Shown piece by piece: positions 30,702-39,719 of a DNA stretch of 64,000 bases; position 1 is the stretch's first letter; each line of letters opens with the position of its first letter. The translations under genes and the position numbers were made by a program. This stretch comes from Klebsiella indica (lineage in GTDB: Bacteria > Pseudomonadota > Gammaproteobacteria > Enterobacterales > Enterobacteriaceae): positions 62,001-126,000 of the forward strand of contig NZ_VCHQ01000011.1 in the NCBI RefSeq assembly GCF_005860775.1, read 5' to 3'. The notes under the pieces were generated by a model. It made no database searches. It was not told the origin of the DNA and saw only the letters and a list, made by a program, of their open reading frames with translations.

Positions 30702-31280
30702 AGCATGCAAGCCAGGATTTAACAGAGATGATGCATTTTTGTTATATTGCGTCAGCAATCACATTTTACTGATCGTCATAGAGATCAAGACGTAAAAGCA
30801 GACGTACATAGCGCCACTGCAGCGTGACAGCTTGACAAACGGAGAATGTGGGAAAGAATGCCGGGCTCGGATCTTGCCGCTGCTGCAATGCACATCGGTA
30901 GCGATGGCGGCAGGAACGCATCGCATCCGCAGTACGATTTAGAGCACATATGTTATTTCTTTGTGATCAATCGGCGCGCCGGGGGCTTGCCACTGTGTAA
31001 AGAGCGCAACTTTTTTACGCAACATCTTCCCGTTTCGCTTAACTTGGTATAAAACAGCAGGCTTTAAAGGAGTTATACCCGTCATCGTTCGAGTTGCCTG
31101 TAAGCCTGGCCGCACCGGTTCCGCCTGGTGGTCGCGTTATCTGCGTACAGCATGCAGAATGAGAGAGCAGATGTCTCTCAACGCAGGCCTGCGCGCCGTG
31201 CAAAGACGCCTGAAGCGTTTTTGTCCTGAAACTTGAATGGGTCAGGGTATATCTATTTGACTGATTTTGCCTGGAGCAAC
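30702..31280. other. 579-bp intergenic region, hut remnant / ybhC
   Basis: No gene supported. It is where hutC-I-G would be expected from the Salmonella/Klebsiella arrangement (from memory), but I see no recognisable Hut protein fragment. A 68-codon open stretch at 30846-31052 lacks a ribosome site or any family resemblance. The ybhC promoter is presumably in the last 200 bp. Confidence 0.5.
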
Positions 31281-32564
31281 ATGAACACACTATCCGTTTC
31301 CCGCCTGGCGCTGGCCCTGGCCTTTGGCGCGACGTTGTCCGCCTGTAGCTCAACGCCCGCCGATCAACAGCCCTCAACGCAGACAGCGCCGGGCACGGCT
31401 TCTCGTCCCATTTTAACCGCCGATGAAGCAAAAAACTTTTTACCGGCGAGCTATTTCCAGTCACTGGATCCTAACGCAGCGGTCTGGCGTCCGTCTGCAA
31501 TCAGCCTCCCGGCAAAACCTGACTTTATCGTCGGGCCCGCGGGAACGCCGGGCGTGACCAATACCAGCATTCAGGCGGCGGTGGATGCCGCAATTACTCG
31601 CCATTCCAGCCGTCGTCAGTTTATTGCCATCATGCCGGGTGACTATGCCGGCACAGTGTACATTCCGGCCGCTCCTGGCTCCCTGACGCTTTATGGTACT
31701 GGCGAAAAGCCCATTGATGTGAAGATCAGCGAAGCAATCGATTCAGAAATGGATCCCGTTTCCTGGCGTCGCCAGATTAATCCGGGCGGAAAATATATGC
31801 CGGGTAAACCCGCCTGGTATATGTTCGACAGTTGCCAGAATAAGCGTACCGCCACCGTTGGCGTGATGTGTTCTGCGGTATTATGGTCGCAGAACAATGG
31901 GCTACAACTGCAAAACCTGACCATTGCCAACAACCTCGGCGACAGTGTTGACGCGGGAACCCATCAGGCCGTGGCATTACGTAGCGATGGCGATCAGGTA
32001 CAAATTAACAATGTGAATATCCTTGGCCGACAGAACACTTTTTTTGTGACCAACAGCGGCGTACAAAACCGCCTGCAGGATAATCGTCAGACCCGTACGC
32101 TGGTGAGTAATAGCTACATTGAAGGCGACGTCGATATTGTTGCGGGCCGCGGAGCCGTGGTGTTTGATAATACCGATTTCCGCGTTGTGAACTCCCGCAC
32201 CCAGAAAGAAGCCTATGTGTTCGCGCCGGCCACGCTCAAGAGCGTGACCTACGGTTTCCTGGCGATAAATAGTCGCTTTACCGCTTCCGGTGATAACGTT
32301 GCCCAACTGGGGCGCTCTCTGGACGTTGACGGCAACACCAATGGCCAGGTTGTGATTCGCGACAGCGTGATTAACGGGGGTTTTAATGTAGCCAAGCCCT
32401 GGGCTGATGCCGTCGGTTCAAATCGCCCGTTTCGTGGGAATACCGGAACGGTGGATGACAAAGGTAACCTGCAACGTAACCTGAATGATACAAACTTCAA
32501 CCGCATGTGGGAATACAATAACCGCGGCGTGGGAAGCGTTGTTGTCGCAGAACCGAAGCAGTAA
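31281..32564 (+). CDS. ybhC: YbhC, pectinesterase-family outer-membrane lipoprotein
   Basis: 427 residues, same length as E. coli YbhC. The signal peptide ends in the lipobox LSAC (Cys22), so it is lipidated. The pectinesterase beta-helix follows, with PGKPAWYMFDSC, the GRQNTFFVT segment and YIEGDVDIVAGRGAVVF. E. coli YbhC is described as an acyl-CoA thioesterase rather than a pectinesterase, so the substrate is uncertain. ATG at 31281 is chosen as it gives the complete lipoprotein signal; CTGGAGCAAC precedes it. Confidence 0.92.
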   Translation: MNTLSVSRLALALAFGATLSACSSTPADQQPSTQTAPGTASRPILTADEAKNFLPASYFQSLDPNAAVWRPSAISLPAKPDFIVGPAGTPGVTNTSIQAAVDAAITRHSSRRQFIAIMPGDYAGTVYIPAAPGSLTLYGTGEKPIDVKISEAIDSEMDPVSWRRQINPGGKYMPGKPAWYMFDSCQNKRTATVGVMCSAVLWSQNNGLQLQNLTIANNLGDSVDAGTHQAVALRSDGDQVQINNVNILGRQNTFFVTNSGVQNRLQDNRQTRTLVSNSYIEGDVDIVAGRGAVVFDNTDFRVVNSRTQKEAYVFAPATLKSVTYGFLAINSRFTASGDNVAQLGRSLDVDGNTNGQVVIRDSVINGGFNVAKPWADAVGSNRPFRGNTGTVDDKGNLQRNLNDTNFNRMWEYNNRGVGSVVVAEPKQ

Positions 32565-32576
32565 TATCGCGAATCT

Positions 32577-32597
32577 GGGGGAGTGTGACTCCCCCTT
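32577..32597 (+). terminator. Hairpin after ybhC
   Basis: GGGGGAGT-GTG-ACTCCCCC followed by TTAAT, 13 bp past the ybhC stop. An 8-bp perfect stem with a weak T tract. Confidence 0.55.
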
Positions 32598-32872
32598 AAT
32601 CCCTCCGCGATAAATCAACCTGGCACAGATTCGCGCACGGCTCACAGTCGTGCCTCGCAAATAAGCGTCTGAAATAAACAATCTCCTGTCGCCAACAGCA
32701 CGGTAATTTGAAATATGACGGATTTAACGCCACGACTGGAGATATAATGTTGCGCAGGAATTGGGGCCAATTCCCAAATATGGGTACGCGCTTTAGCCTG
32801 TGTTCCCGATACCGTTCAGTTCCACACGCGATATTGGCGGAAAACCTCAGGATACCGTGTCTCCCTGGACTA

Positions 32873-33565
32873 TCAGACAGACGAACAGCCATGTATCGCG
32901 GCATTCTGTTTTGCACGCAACAGCGCCATGGTTCTCAACCGTCTGTATAATGATGGATCTTGTTGCATAATCAGTTTGCGCACTAAGGAGTTCCGTTCTC
33001 TATAAATCAGTTTATCACTCACCCTCAATTCCCGAGAGATCTCTTTAATTGACAAACCTTCCAGTAAATGGAAAACAATTTGTTGTTCTCTCAGAGTAAA
33101 CAAGAAATAATTGTGATACCTTTTTTTGTTTCCGGTGATAATAGAATGACAATGTATCAAAAACAACTCCATTCGCCCTTTAATAACTGAAAGCTCGTTA
33201 CGTCCTCCCAGATGTAACATTGACGTTTTATCAGGACTGTACATATCGACAAAAAATAAAACGTTACTGAATACAACTCTTTTATCATCCAGCCATTTAG
33301 CAGAAAAAATAATATCATTTTCAAAAGGCTTGCTACGTGTTTTACTGGTATCAACAAATCTTAATGAGAAGGGAATAAAATTTACATATTTATCAATGAG
33401 ATGAAATGGAATATCCTCTTGTAACTCACGTTTTAGTTCAGATGACAAGAGTAATTCTTCAAAAACCGAATGTACCGCAATACCATCATATACATTTTTT
33501 GTCAGATAAATAAACTTATAGCGTAGCAATGATGAGTTAAAGCCCAGCATAGTAATATCTCTCAT
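32873..33565 (-). CDS. LuxR-type transcriptional regulator of the fimbrial operon
   Basis: Protein of 230 residues with no clear N-terminal sensor domain and a C-terminal LuxR/GerE HTH at about 150-215 (FTLREQQIVFHLLEGLSIKEI, then SDKLIYRERNSLVRKL). Such regulators commonly sit at the ends of chaperone-usher loci. It is the last gene of the operon: its ATG shares one base with the stop of the second chaperone gene (TAATG), so it is translationally coupled and made along with the fimbriae. Markedly AT-rich. Target site unknown; a GTACAT palindrome upstream of the major subunit is a candidate. Confidence 0.75.
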   Translation of the reverse strand: MRDITMLGFNSSLLRYKFIYLTKNVYDGIAVHSVFEELLLSSELKRELQEDIPFHLIDKYVNFIPFSLRFVDTSKTRSKPFENDIIFSAKWLDDKRVVFSNVLFFVDMYSPDKTSMLHLGGRNELSVIKGRMELFLIHCHSIITGNKKRYHNYFLFTLREQQIVFHLLEGLSIKEISRELRVSDKLIYRERNSLVRKLIMQQDPSLYRRLRTMALLRAKQNAAIHGCSSV

Positions 33566-34308
33566 TATTGTAAATTAACACGCTCCACGCCGTAATCATC
33601 AATCCAAATAAAAGACTTTATATTTTCATTCACCGCAACTAATTTCCCAAGAGATATATCCAGCGAAGAAAATGGAGAGATAATGCCATCGGAAGGTAAA
33701 TTCTTTATCTCTTTACCGCTTTGTAATGTAATTTTCGATAAGGTATAATGAAATGGTGATTTATTCTCTATACGAATACACATTTCATTACCACAGTGTA
33801 CTTTCAATGTTTTAATTTTTTCAATCTCACGCTCAACATCATATTGCGCCAGGGACTGCGGGCGGTAAAATATTTTAATACGCGTGCGAAAGGCCATTTG
33901 CAACATGGCCTTGCCCTCTTGAGCATTCGTTTTCTGCGGGATCTCTAATGCATTCAGCCAAAACAACGATTCTTTATTATCAGGTAACGTATTTTGATTA
34001 TTAATCAACTGGAGCCGCACGACGCGAGAATTATGACCATTCAGTCGGAATATGGGGGGTAAAATCATGAACGGCATCTTAATTGCCTCCGGTTTGTCCA
34101 TAATATCACCCCGGTCAGTCCATAGTTGCATCAGAACCGCATTATCACCTTCATTCTCAATTTTAAATGATACGTCATGCTCATTTTCATTCAGAATCAG
34201 CCGCGTAAAATTAATATATGTTGCTGAGAATGTCGATGAACAAAAGAATAGCAACAACGCGACAGAAAAAAGCTTTGTAAAAAAAATCATAATGCGGTTC
34301 CTGATCAC
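33565..34308 (-). CDS. Periplasmic fimbrial chaperone (second copy, PapD-like)
   Basis: 247 residues: signal peptide (about 1-28, ending TFSA), then the two Ig-like domains of PapD/FimC chaperones. Family residues visible: FTRLILNENEHDVS (G1-strand entry), LPDNKESLFWLNALEIP and FRTRIKIFYRP. Placed after the adhesin and 6 bp from it, suggesting it may serve the adhesin or a late subunit. Only one usher is present, so the two chaperones share it. Confidence 0.88.
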   Translation of the reverse strand: MIRNRIMIFFTKLFSVALLLFFCSSTFSATYINFTRLILNENEHDVSFKIENEGDNAVLMQLWTDRGDIMDKPEAIKMPFMILPPIFRLNGHNSRVVRLQLINNQNTLPDNKESLFWLNALEIPQKTNAQEGKAMLQMAFRTRIKIFYRPQSLAQYDVEREIEKIKTLKVHCGNEMCIRIENKSPFHYTLSKITLQSGKEIKNLPSDGIISPFSSLDISLGKLVAVNENIKSFIWIDDYGVERVNLQ

Positions 34309-34313
34309 AACTT

Positions 34314-35402
34314 TTATTTATAAATTAACGTAAACGTGACCGCTCCATTAACATTTCCGGAAGACACACTCTCTTCAGTTTGATATAGCCCTGCCCGTAA
34401 TGGCACTGTATAGGTTGCATTCTCGAGAGAGGGATCATAATCAGTTAACAAATAGGATGTATTAAATGATATCGGTACATCCTGATCATTCAATAACTGA
34501 AGACTGACCCCGCTGGCCGTCGATGTCGCACTGCTGGCAAATACTCCCTGAGAGTTATCGATTATCGACGTTGTTGGTGTAAATTGATAACCGATACTGG
34601 CTAAACCTGACGGACACTTGGTAAATACCAGTGAAAAATCGGTCCTTGATGTAGTGTAGCCCACGCCCGTGAAACTTGCACGATTGGCTGGTGGAAGTTC
34701 CACATTAACATCAGAGGTTGTGCAGGTGCCGCCAGTCGTCGAAATAACCAATCCCCCGGCACGATACTGCGCAATCATATACGTACCACCACCGACAAAG
34801 ACTGTGCCGCCATAAGTTTGATAATGGCGCATATACATCGGGTCGAAAATAGGGGTAGAACCTGCGGTTAATGTTGTCGCTGTTTTCACAAAGCGGACCT
34901 GTACATCAACACCAATATACCATGAATTAGGGCCATCGTAGCTCGCATTAAATAATTGTGAGGGCGTTTGATAAACGCCATTATTAATAGTCAGCGGGTA
35001 CCAGTCACTGACCTGACCTTTAACGGTATAGCGCCATCGTGCGACATAACCTAAGCCCGTTTTAACCGTCGTGTTATAAACAGTATACGTTTGGCCATCA
35101 ATCGACATCGTTCCCCAAATCGTGTATGGAGGATAGCCCTGAACCGCCATTGGTATCGCTTGATCCTGATACGCGGTCCTGTGGTTACAGGTCCATGCCG
35201 TAGGATCTGATGACGTCAACCAGGTGCCCAGTAGATCCCCTACCGCCGCATCTTTACCCACCTGCACTGTAGTCGAATCAAAAAGTTGATAGTAACCATT
35301 GGTTCTCTGGCAGTCGACCCATGTACCATCAGCCCTGGCAAAACCACTCGCTCCAGCGAAGACAAATAAGTACAAAACTAAACTCCGTACTATTTTTATC
35401 AT
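34314..35402 (-). CDS. Fimbrial tip adhesin
   Basis: 362 residues with a signal peptide (cleavage near GFARA-DG), an N-terminal receptor-binding domain rich in Trp and Tyr (about 26-225), and a C-terminal pilin-like domain (about 230-362) with a Cys pair (GTCTTSD and FTKCPSG) ending in an alternating-hydrophobic donor strand, TFTLIYK. Two-domain layout and position after the usher mark it as the tip adhesin. The lectin domain does not resemble FimH or PapG closely enough to name a receptor. Confidence 0.82.
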   Translation of the reverse strand: MIKIVRSLVLYLFVFAGASGFARADGTWVDCQRTNGYYQLFDSTTVQVGKDAAVGDLLGTWLTSSDPTAWTCNHRTAYQDQAIPMAVQGYPPYTIWGTMSIDGQTYTVYNTTVKTGLGYVARWRYTVKGQVSDWYPLTINNGVYQTPSQLFNASYDGPNSWYIGVDVQVRFVKTATTLTAGSTPIFDPMYMRHYQTYGGTVFVGGGTYMIAQYRAGGLVISTTGGTCTTSDVNVELPPANRASFTGVGYTTSRTDFSLVFTKCPSGLASIGYQFTPTTSIIDNSQGVFASSATSTASGVSLQLLNDQDVPISFNTSYLLTDYDPSLENATYTVPLRAGLYQTEESVSSGNVNGAVTFTLIYK

Positions 35403-35417
35403 TATGCCCTTCTCCTG

Positions 35418-37961
35418 TTATTGGCAAACCGCATTGGCTTGTGGCAAACCGGTACCTGTTCCTGCCGCTTTAGCAGGAAGTGCGTAAGTGAATGAACATG
35501 TCTGGCTACCGTGGTTTCCCCATTTCACATGGAGTTTCCCTGTTTCATTCTTAACTCTAACAAACGCCTGTCCACCTTGTGTGACATAACCGACAGAGTG
35601 GTTATTTTCATCCATAATCTCAGAACCGAACGGTAATTCTTCCGAGGGATGGCTTAACGTCAGAAGTAGAGAATGACCAATATCCGTCTTATATTTCATC
35701 AATACAACTGCCCCGGCCGTTGGCACAATATTCTGACTGGTCACATCCAGCGAAACATCATTCGATAATCCTTTCGGATCGAGCTCTATAGTATTCTGAC
35801 GATACGGCGTTAAATAAGGCACTGCGGCTTTACCATAGCGATTTAAACTCAGGCTACTGTTATTGGTTATTCTTGCTCCGGCGGCATTATCCGCTTCGAT
35901 AATCGCTATCGTATCCCCCATCACAGGCGTGAGTACGATACCACTTTGCCAGGCGACAACACCGCCAGATAAATTCATACCGTATTGTTGATAACCGCTT
36001 CCTGCTGAAATGCTGGCCCCGATATTGCTCCAGGGGGATGTCCAGTTGCCACTGACCCCTCCGGTCGTTTTCGTACCCGATTGCTTGTAGCGATCAACAC
36101 TGCCAAAAGCACTATAGTTATACTGACGATTATTGCCGGCTGTTCCGGCAATGGAGTTTTGAATTCCCCGGTGATCGCGCTCTTGAATATAGGTAGAGTT
36201 GAGGTAAGCCGAACGACCGCTTTCCCCAAGCGGTAAAGAGATACCGATGGCAATCTTATTATCCCATTTATCCTTCACCAAATCGCGAGTTCGGCTGGCA
36301 TTGATATTCAAATTGAAATACTTAAAGGCATTGGTATACCCAAACTGATATTCGGTATCCTGACCACTTCGGTTCCAGTAATTCTGAGTACTGGCGCTGA
36401 TATTAAAGCTTCCCCAGGTATCATTAATCGTTTGCGTCGCACTAATCTGTAAGCGATTTTTACGGTTCACCGTATCATTAAACCAACTACTGCTGCGCTG
36501 TTGACCATCACGTAACATCATTGCATCATCAATGCTGTAATAACCTGAACTGGAATAGCGATAGCTGGCCAGAGTGACGTTGGTATTGACAACCGGCAAT
36601 ATTTTAGCAAAAGAAAAACGAATACTTTGCCCTTCACGTTTAATATCATCGCGAAGCGTACTGCGCGCATGAGTAATATCCGTTGAAATCGCCCCAATTG
36701 CGGTATTTAAAGCTATACCACCGGCGACTGACTGGTAATTTTCACCTGCCAATATACCGCTATAGCCTGTAATCAGGTTAGTAAAGCCATGACGTAGGGT
36801 TCCCATGATAATATCCGGGTCTTCATCAACTACCGTATTACGATAACGTCCCCCCATTAGGGTGTAACGTGTGGTGCCTGGACGTAAAAGTTCGGCAATA
36901 GATGCATAGGTCACGGTGAAGCTATGCTCGCTGCCATCGGCCTCTTTTATGGTTACCAGTAAATCGCCCCCCGTACCGGTGGGATACAGATCATCAATGA
37001 CAAACGCCCCAGGAGGTACGGTTGTTTCATAGATCCGCATACCTCTCTGGCTGACACGAACCAGCGCGTTGGTGTTGGCAATTCCGGTAATTATCGGCGC
37101 GTAACCGCGTTGAGAATCCATGTACATACGATCGTCTGACGACATCATCACGCCGCGGAAGCCAATACTATCGAAAACTTGTCCATCGGTAGACGATTCC
37201 CCGACAACCAACTTGCTACGTAATGGGACAATCGCGCGTTCGAGATAGGTATTGGCATTGTTATAATCCCAACCTCTCCCTTCGCTCCAGCTAAATGAAC
37301 CGCGATAACGCAGACGCCAGACATCCCAGTTAATTCCGCCTCTCAGTCCAAGATATTGAGTGGAAAGAGAGTCAGCTCCTGACATTCTGGAGTGGTAAGT
37401 GTTATAATCATATTGCAACGTCGCTGCCGGGATCCCGTTATCCCAGAGTTCAGGGCTAACATAACCCCGGGCATGGCGTAATAAGTAGATCTGTGGCGAC
37501 TGCATATTAATACGTTGCGTCGCTACATCAAAGTTCGCTACCAGGTCCGGATATATCTCTTCAGCACGTACACAAGCATTATCGGCTTTTAATCTTTGGA
37601 TAATCTCTGGTTTGATTTTATCCAGATCAATTCCTGACAGTGAAACCAGTTTCAGATTAAAACACGGTCTTGCTATCGTTGTTTGACGATCATCTTTATC
37701 GAATTTAACATCAACACGCCCCTTCCATTTATCATTAACATAAAGATCGACGGTATAATTTCCGCTGGCAACGGGATTCCCCCGGGAATAAGCACTGACA
37801 TCAATAGCTGAGCGTAAAAACTCACTATTGAAAATAACCTCATCACTTTGTGGTGCGGCTGCTGCCTGAGAAACAAAAATTGATACAATGACAAACTGTG
37901 CTATCAGCGTTAAACCAATCGAAGAGGGATTTTTTTTATTTACTTTGCAATACCTGCTCAT
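35418..37961 (-). CDS. Outer-membrane fimbrial usher (FimD/PapC family)
   Basis: 847 residues from the ATG at 37961, which has GGAGGAG at 37970-37976; ATGs at 37979 and 37985 would put the start before that ribosome site. Long signal peptide (ending SQAAAAP), N-terminal domain with FNSEFLRSAIDVSAYSRGN, the 24-stranded barrel with plug, and the C-terminal domain with terminal Cys pair (QTCSFTYAL and NAVCQ). Exports and assembles the subunits delivered by the chaperones. Overlaps the upstream chaperone gene by 26 bp. Confidence 0.92.
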   Translation of the reverse strand: MSRYCKVNKKNPSSIGLTLIAQFVIVSIFVSQAAAAPQSDEVIFNSEFLRSAIDVSAYSRGNPVASGNYTVDLYVNDKWKGRVDVKFDKDDRQTTIARPCFNLKLVSLSGIDLDKIKPEIIQRLKADNACVRAEEIYPDLVANFDVATQRINMQSPQIYLLRHARGYVSPELWDNGIPAATLQYDYNTYHSRMSGADSLSTQYLGLRGGINWDVWRLRYRGSFSWSEGRGWDYNNANTYLERAIVPLRSKLVVGESSTDGQVFDSIGFRGVMMSSDDRMYMDSQRGYAPIITGIANTNALVRVSQRGMRIYETTVPPGAFVIDDLYPTGTGGDLLVTIKEADGSEHSFTVTYASIAELLRPGTTRYTLMGGRYRNTVVDEDPDIIMGTLRHGFTNLITGYSGILAGENYQSVAGGIALNTAIGAISTDITHARSTLRDDIKREGQSIRFSFAKILPVVNTNVTLASYRYSSSGYYSIDDAMMLRDGQQRSSSWFNDTVNRKNRLQISATQTINDTWGSFNISASTQNYWNRSGQDTEYQFGYTNAFKYFNLNINASRTRDLVKDKWDNKIAIGISLPLGESGRSAYLNSTYIQERDHRGIQNSIAGTAGNNRQYNYSAFGSVDRYKQSGTKTTGGVSGNWTSPWSNIGASISAGSGYQQYGMNLSGGVVAWQSGIVLTPVMGDTIAIIEADNAAGARITNNSSLSLNRYGKAAVPYLTPYRQNTIELDPKGLSNDVSLDVTSQNIVPTAGAVVLMKYKTDIGHSLLLTLSHPSEELPFGSEIMDENNHSVGYVTQGGQAFVRVKNETGKLHVKWGNHGSQTCSFTYALPAKAAGTGTGLPQANAVCQ

Positions 37962-38688
37962 TTTTTGTTTCTCCTCCATAATCATTAATCACACTGTAAA
38001 ACAGAGTGAGACCATCCAGTCTTTCTGATTTTTTAGTAACTAACTGGAGATTCGTCTCTCCCTTAGGTGCAATCATTCGTTGAGGAAAATTCTCAACGGA
38101 AGCAACTATCGCAGACTCCTTTGTTCTCCGAACATCAACACTGCTTAATGTAATAAAATAAGGGGAGTCATTTTTAATATTTAACGTGTTACCTTTTCGG
38201 TTAAATTTGAGTTTTTTATAGGATTCCAGCGCGCTGTATTCAAGGCCAGCCGGGCGATAGAATAGTTTTATTCGCGTGCGAAATGCCAGTTGCAAAAGAT
38301 TCGTGCCAGCTTCGATCATTTTTGTCGGTTTTGGCGGCACCTCCAGCATATTAAACCAGTACAATGACTCTCTGTCCTGAGGGAGGGAGGCATCAGTGAA
38401 CATGATCCTCGCTGCCTGTCCTTTATTCGGATCGATGCGCACAACAGGAGGGGTGATAATAAAGGGGACGGTTACCTCACCGGGTCTGGATTTAGGATTG
38501 CCATCATCAATCCATAATTGTAATAGATAAGGGTTCTTACCATTATTTTTTAATTGTACAACCGATTCTTTATCTTTCGCATTGAAAATGATGCGCGTTC
38601 CGTTAATCGCAACGTCGGCCACCGTTTCAGCAGAGATGAAAAACGATACAATCAAAATTAAACAGTGGGGAATTTTTTTTAACATCAA
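37936..38688 (-). CDS. Periplasmic fimbrial chaperone (first copy, PapD-like)
   Basis: 250 residues with a signal peptide (about 1-24) and PapD-fold motifs: GTRIIFNAKDKESVVQL, LPQDRESLYWFNMLEVPP and FRTRIKLFYRPAGL. Second gene of the operon, after the major subunit and separated from it by a strong hairpin. The 3' end runs into the usher gene, giving translational coupling. Paralogue of the chaperone at 33565-34308 but clearly diverged. Confidence 0.9.
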   Translation of the reverse strand: MMLKKIPHCLILIVSFFISAETVADVAINGTRIIFNAKDKESVVQLKNNGKNPYLLQLWIDDGNPKSRPGEVTVPFIITPPVVRIDPNKGQAARIMFTDASLPQDRESLYWFNMLEVPPKPTKMIEAGTNLLQLAFRTRIKLFYRPAGLEYSALESYKKLKFNRKGNTLNIKNDSPYFITLSSVDVRRTKESAIVASVENFPQRMIAPKGETNLQLVTKKSERLDGLTLFYSVINDYGGETKNEQVLQSK

Positions 38689-38703
38689 AGAACCTCATCA
38701 TTG

Positions 38704-38735
38704 ACAGGAGTAAAAGCATTCGCTTTTACTCCTGT
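38704..38735 (-). terminator. Intercistronic 14-bp hairpin after the major fimbrial subunit gene
   Basis: A perfect stem, ACAGGAGTAAAAGC with GCTTTTACTCCTGT around a 4-base loop, 7 bp past the subunit stop codon. There is no T-run, so it probably acts as an mRNA 3' stabiliser or partial attenuator that lets the subunit be made in large excess over chaperone and usher. Confidence 0.7.
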
Positions 38736-38742
38736 GAATCTA

Positions 38743-39300
38743 TTACTCGTAAACCATGGTGTAATCAACCTGCGTGGTTACAGCGCCGGCGGTTGCTGCT
38801 GCTGTTGCATAATATTGCGCATAATAATTCAGAACACCGCTGCCAGAGCTGATATCAACCGGAATATCATTCTGACCAGTCGCTACTGACGCACCAGCAA
38901 CAATAGCTTCACTATTGGCATTCAACAGTTGGACCTGTACATTGCCCGCAGCATCGCCAGCGGTAGTATCAATATTCAGACGTCCAGTCTCGCTATCAAC
39001 ATAAGTGCCCGGCTCAAAATAGGTGCTTGCAGTATTTAAAGCCGTCCCAGTACAACCGGAAAGTGAAATATTGAACGGTGTTGCACCCGCAGTCGCTCCT
39101 GGTGAAGGCAGAGCGGAAACTGAAACTGTCGGTAACGTTACCGTTGCATCAGCGGCACCGCCATCTACAGAGATAGTGCATGTGGTATCGGTAACCTGCC
39201 CATTGATAGTAATGGTTCCATCCACAGCAGAAGCGGAAGTTGCCACGACAGAAGACAATGCCAGAGCCAGTGCTGAAATAGCATATTTATAATTACGCAT
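38743..39300 (-). CDS. Major fimbrial subunit (FimA-like pilin)
   Basis: 185 residues: signal peptide cleaved after ATSASA (about residue 25), then a pilin domain starting with a donor strand (GTITINGQVTDTTC). Cys41 and Cys83 form the conserved disulfide, and the chain ends VDYTMVYE with the penultimate Tyr of usher-assembled pilins. Alanine- and threonine-rich. First gene of the operon and, with the hairpin after it, likely the most abundant product. Confidence 0.92.
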   Translation of the reverse strand: MRNYKYAISALALALSSVVATSASAVDGTITINGQVTDTTCTISVDGGAADATVTLPTVSVSALPSPGATAGATPFNISLSGCTGTALNTASTYFEPGTYVDSETGRLNIDTTAGDAAGNVQVQLLNANSEAIVAGASVATGQNDIPVDISSGSGVLNYYAQYYATAAATAGAVTTQVDYTMVYE

Positions 39301-39608
39301 ATATAGTTCCCTATTTGGGTTAAGATGTACAACAACACAAAAATGATATTGAAATAACTAACAGCACTTCCTTAATTCCTCAGAAATAAGAAAGTATCAA
39401 TATCATCTAATTTTCATAACAATAATATACAGCAATTTATTGATACGCAATAATAGGAAAATTCAACCACATTTATATCCTGATAATTTATTTAGGATAA
39501 ACCCAGGTATCTTATTTATTTATACGTAATATACAAAAAACACACTTTAATAGTTTTTTACTCTGCCATTTTTTACAAAAAAAAATAAATCACTATAATT
39601 TTTATTAT

Positions 39609-39622
39609 TTGATCCAGATCAA
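39609..39622. promoter_or_regulatory. FNR-type box in the fimbrial upstream region
   Basis: TTGAT-CCAG-ATCAA is an exact match to the FNR consensus TTGAT-N4-ATCAA. It lies about 310 bp upstream of the major subunit ATG. Anaerobic control is possible if the transcription start is far upstream; the distance makes the role uncertain. Confidence 0.55.
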
Positions 39623-39702
39623 ATATACGGGTATTTATTAACAAAATCCTAACAATTTAGAAGTATTTTTGTACATTTTATAATCAATAAGAATTCATTT
39701 TT

Positions 39703-39719
39703 AGTACATTTAATGTACT
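39703..39719. promoter_or_regulatory. GTACAT palindrome, possible regulator site
   Basis: AGTACAT-TTA-ATGTACT is a 7-bp inverted repeat. A further GTACAT half lies at about 39671-39676 and an ATGTAC at 39325-39330, 25 bp from the major subunit start. The recurrence in a noncoding region suggests an operator, perhaps for the LuxR-type regulator of the operon. Confidence 0.35.

Noticed and set aside
30846-31052. 68-codon open frame between the hutU remnant and ybhC
   Set aside because: No ribosome site, no recognisable family and no match to HutI, HutG or HutC that I can see.
32757-32774. GGAATTGGGGCCAATTCC containing TTGGGGCCA, the inverted-repeat sequence of the E. coli fim switch
   Set aside because: Only one copy is present. 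No second copy lies near the pilin promoter and no FimB/FimE-type recombinase gene is in the window, so an invertible switch is not supported.
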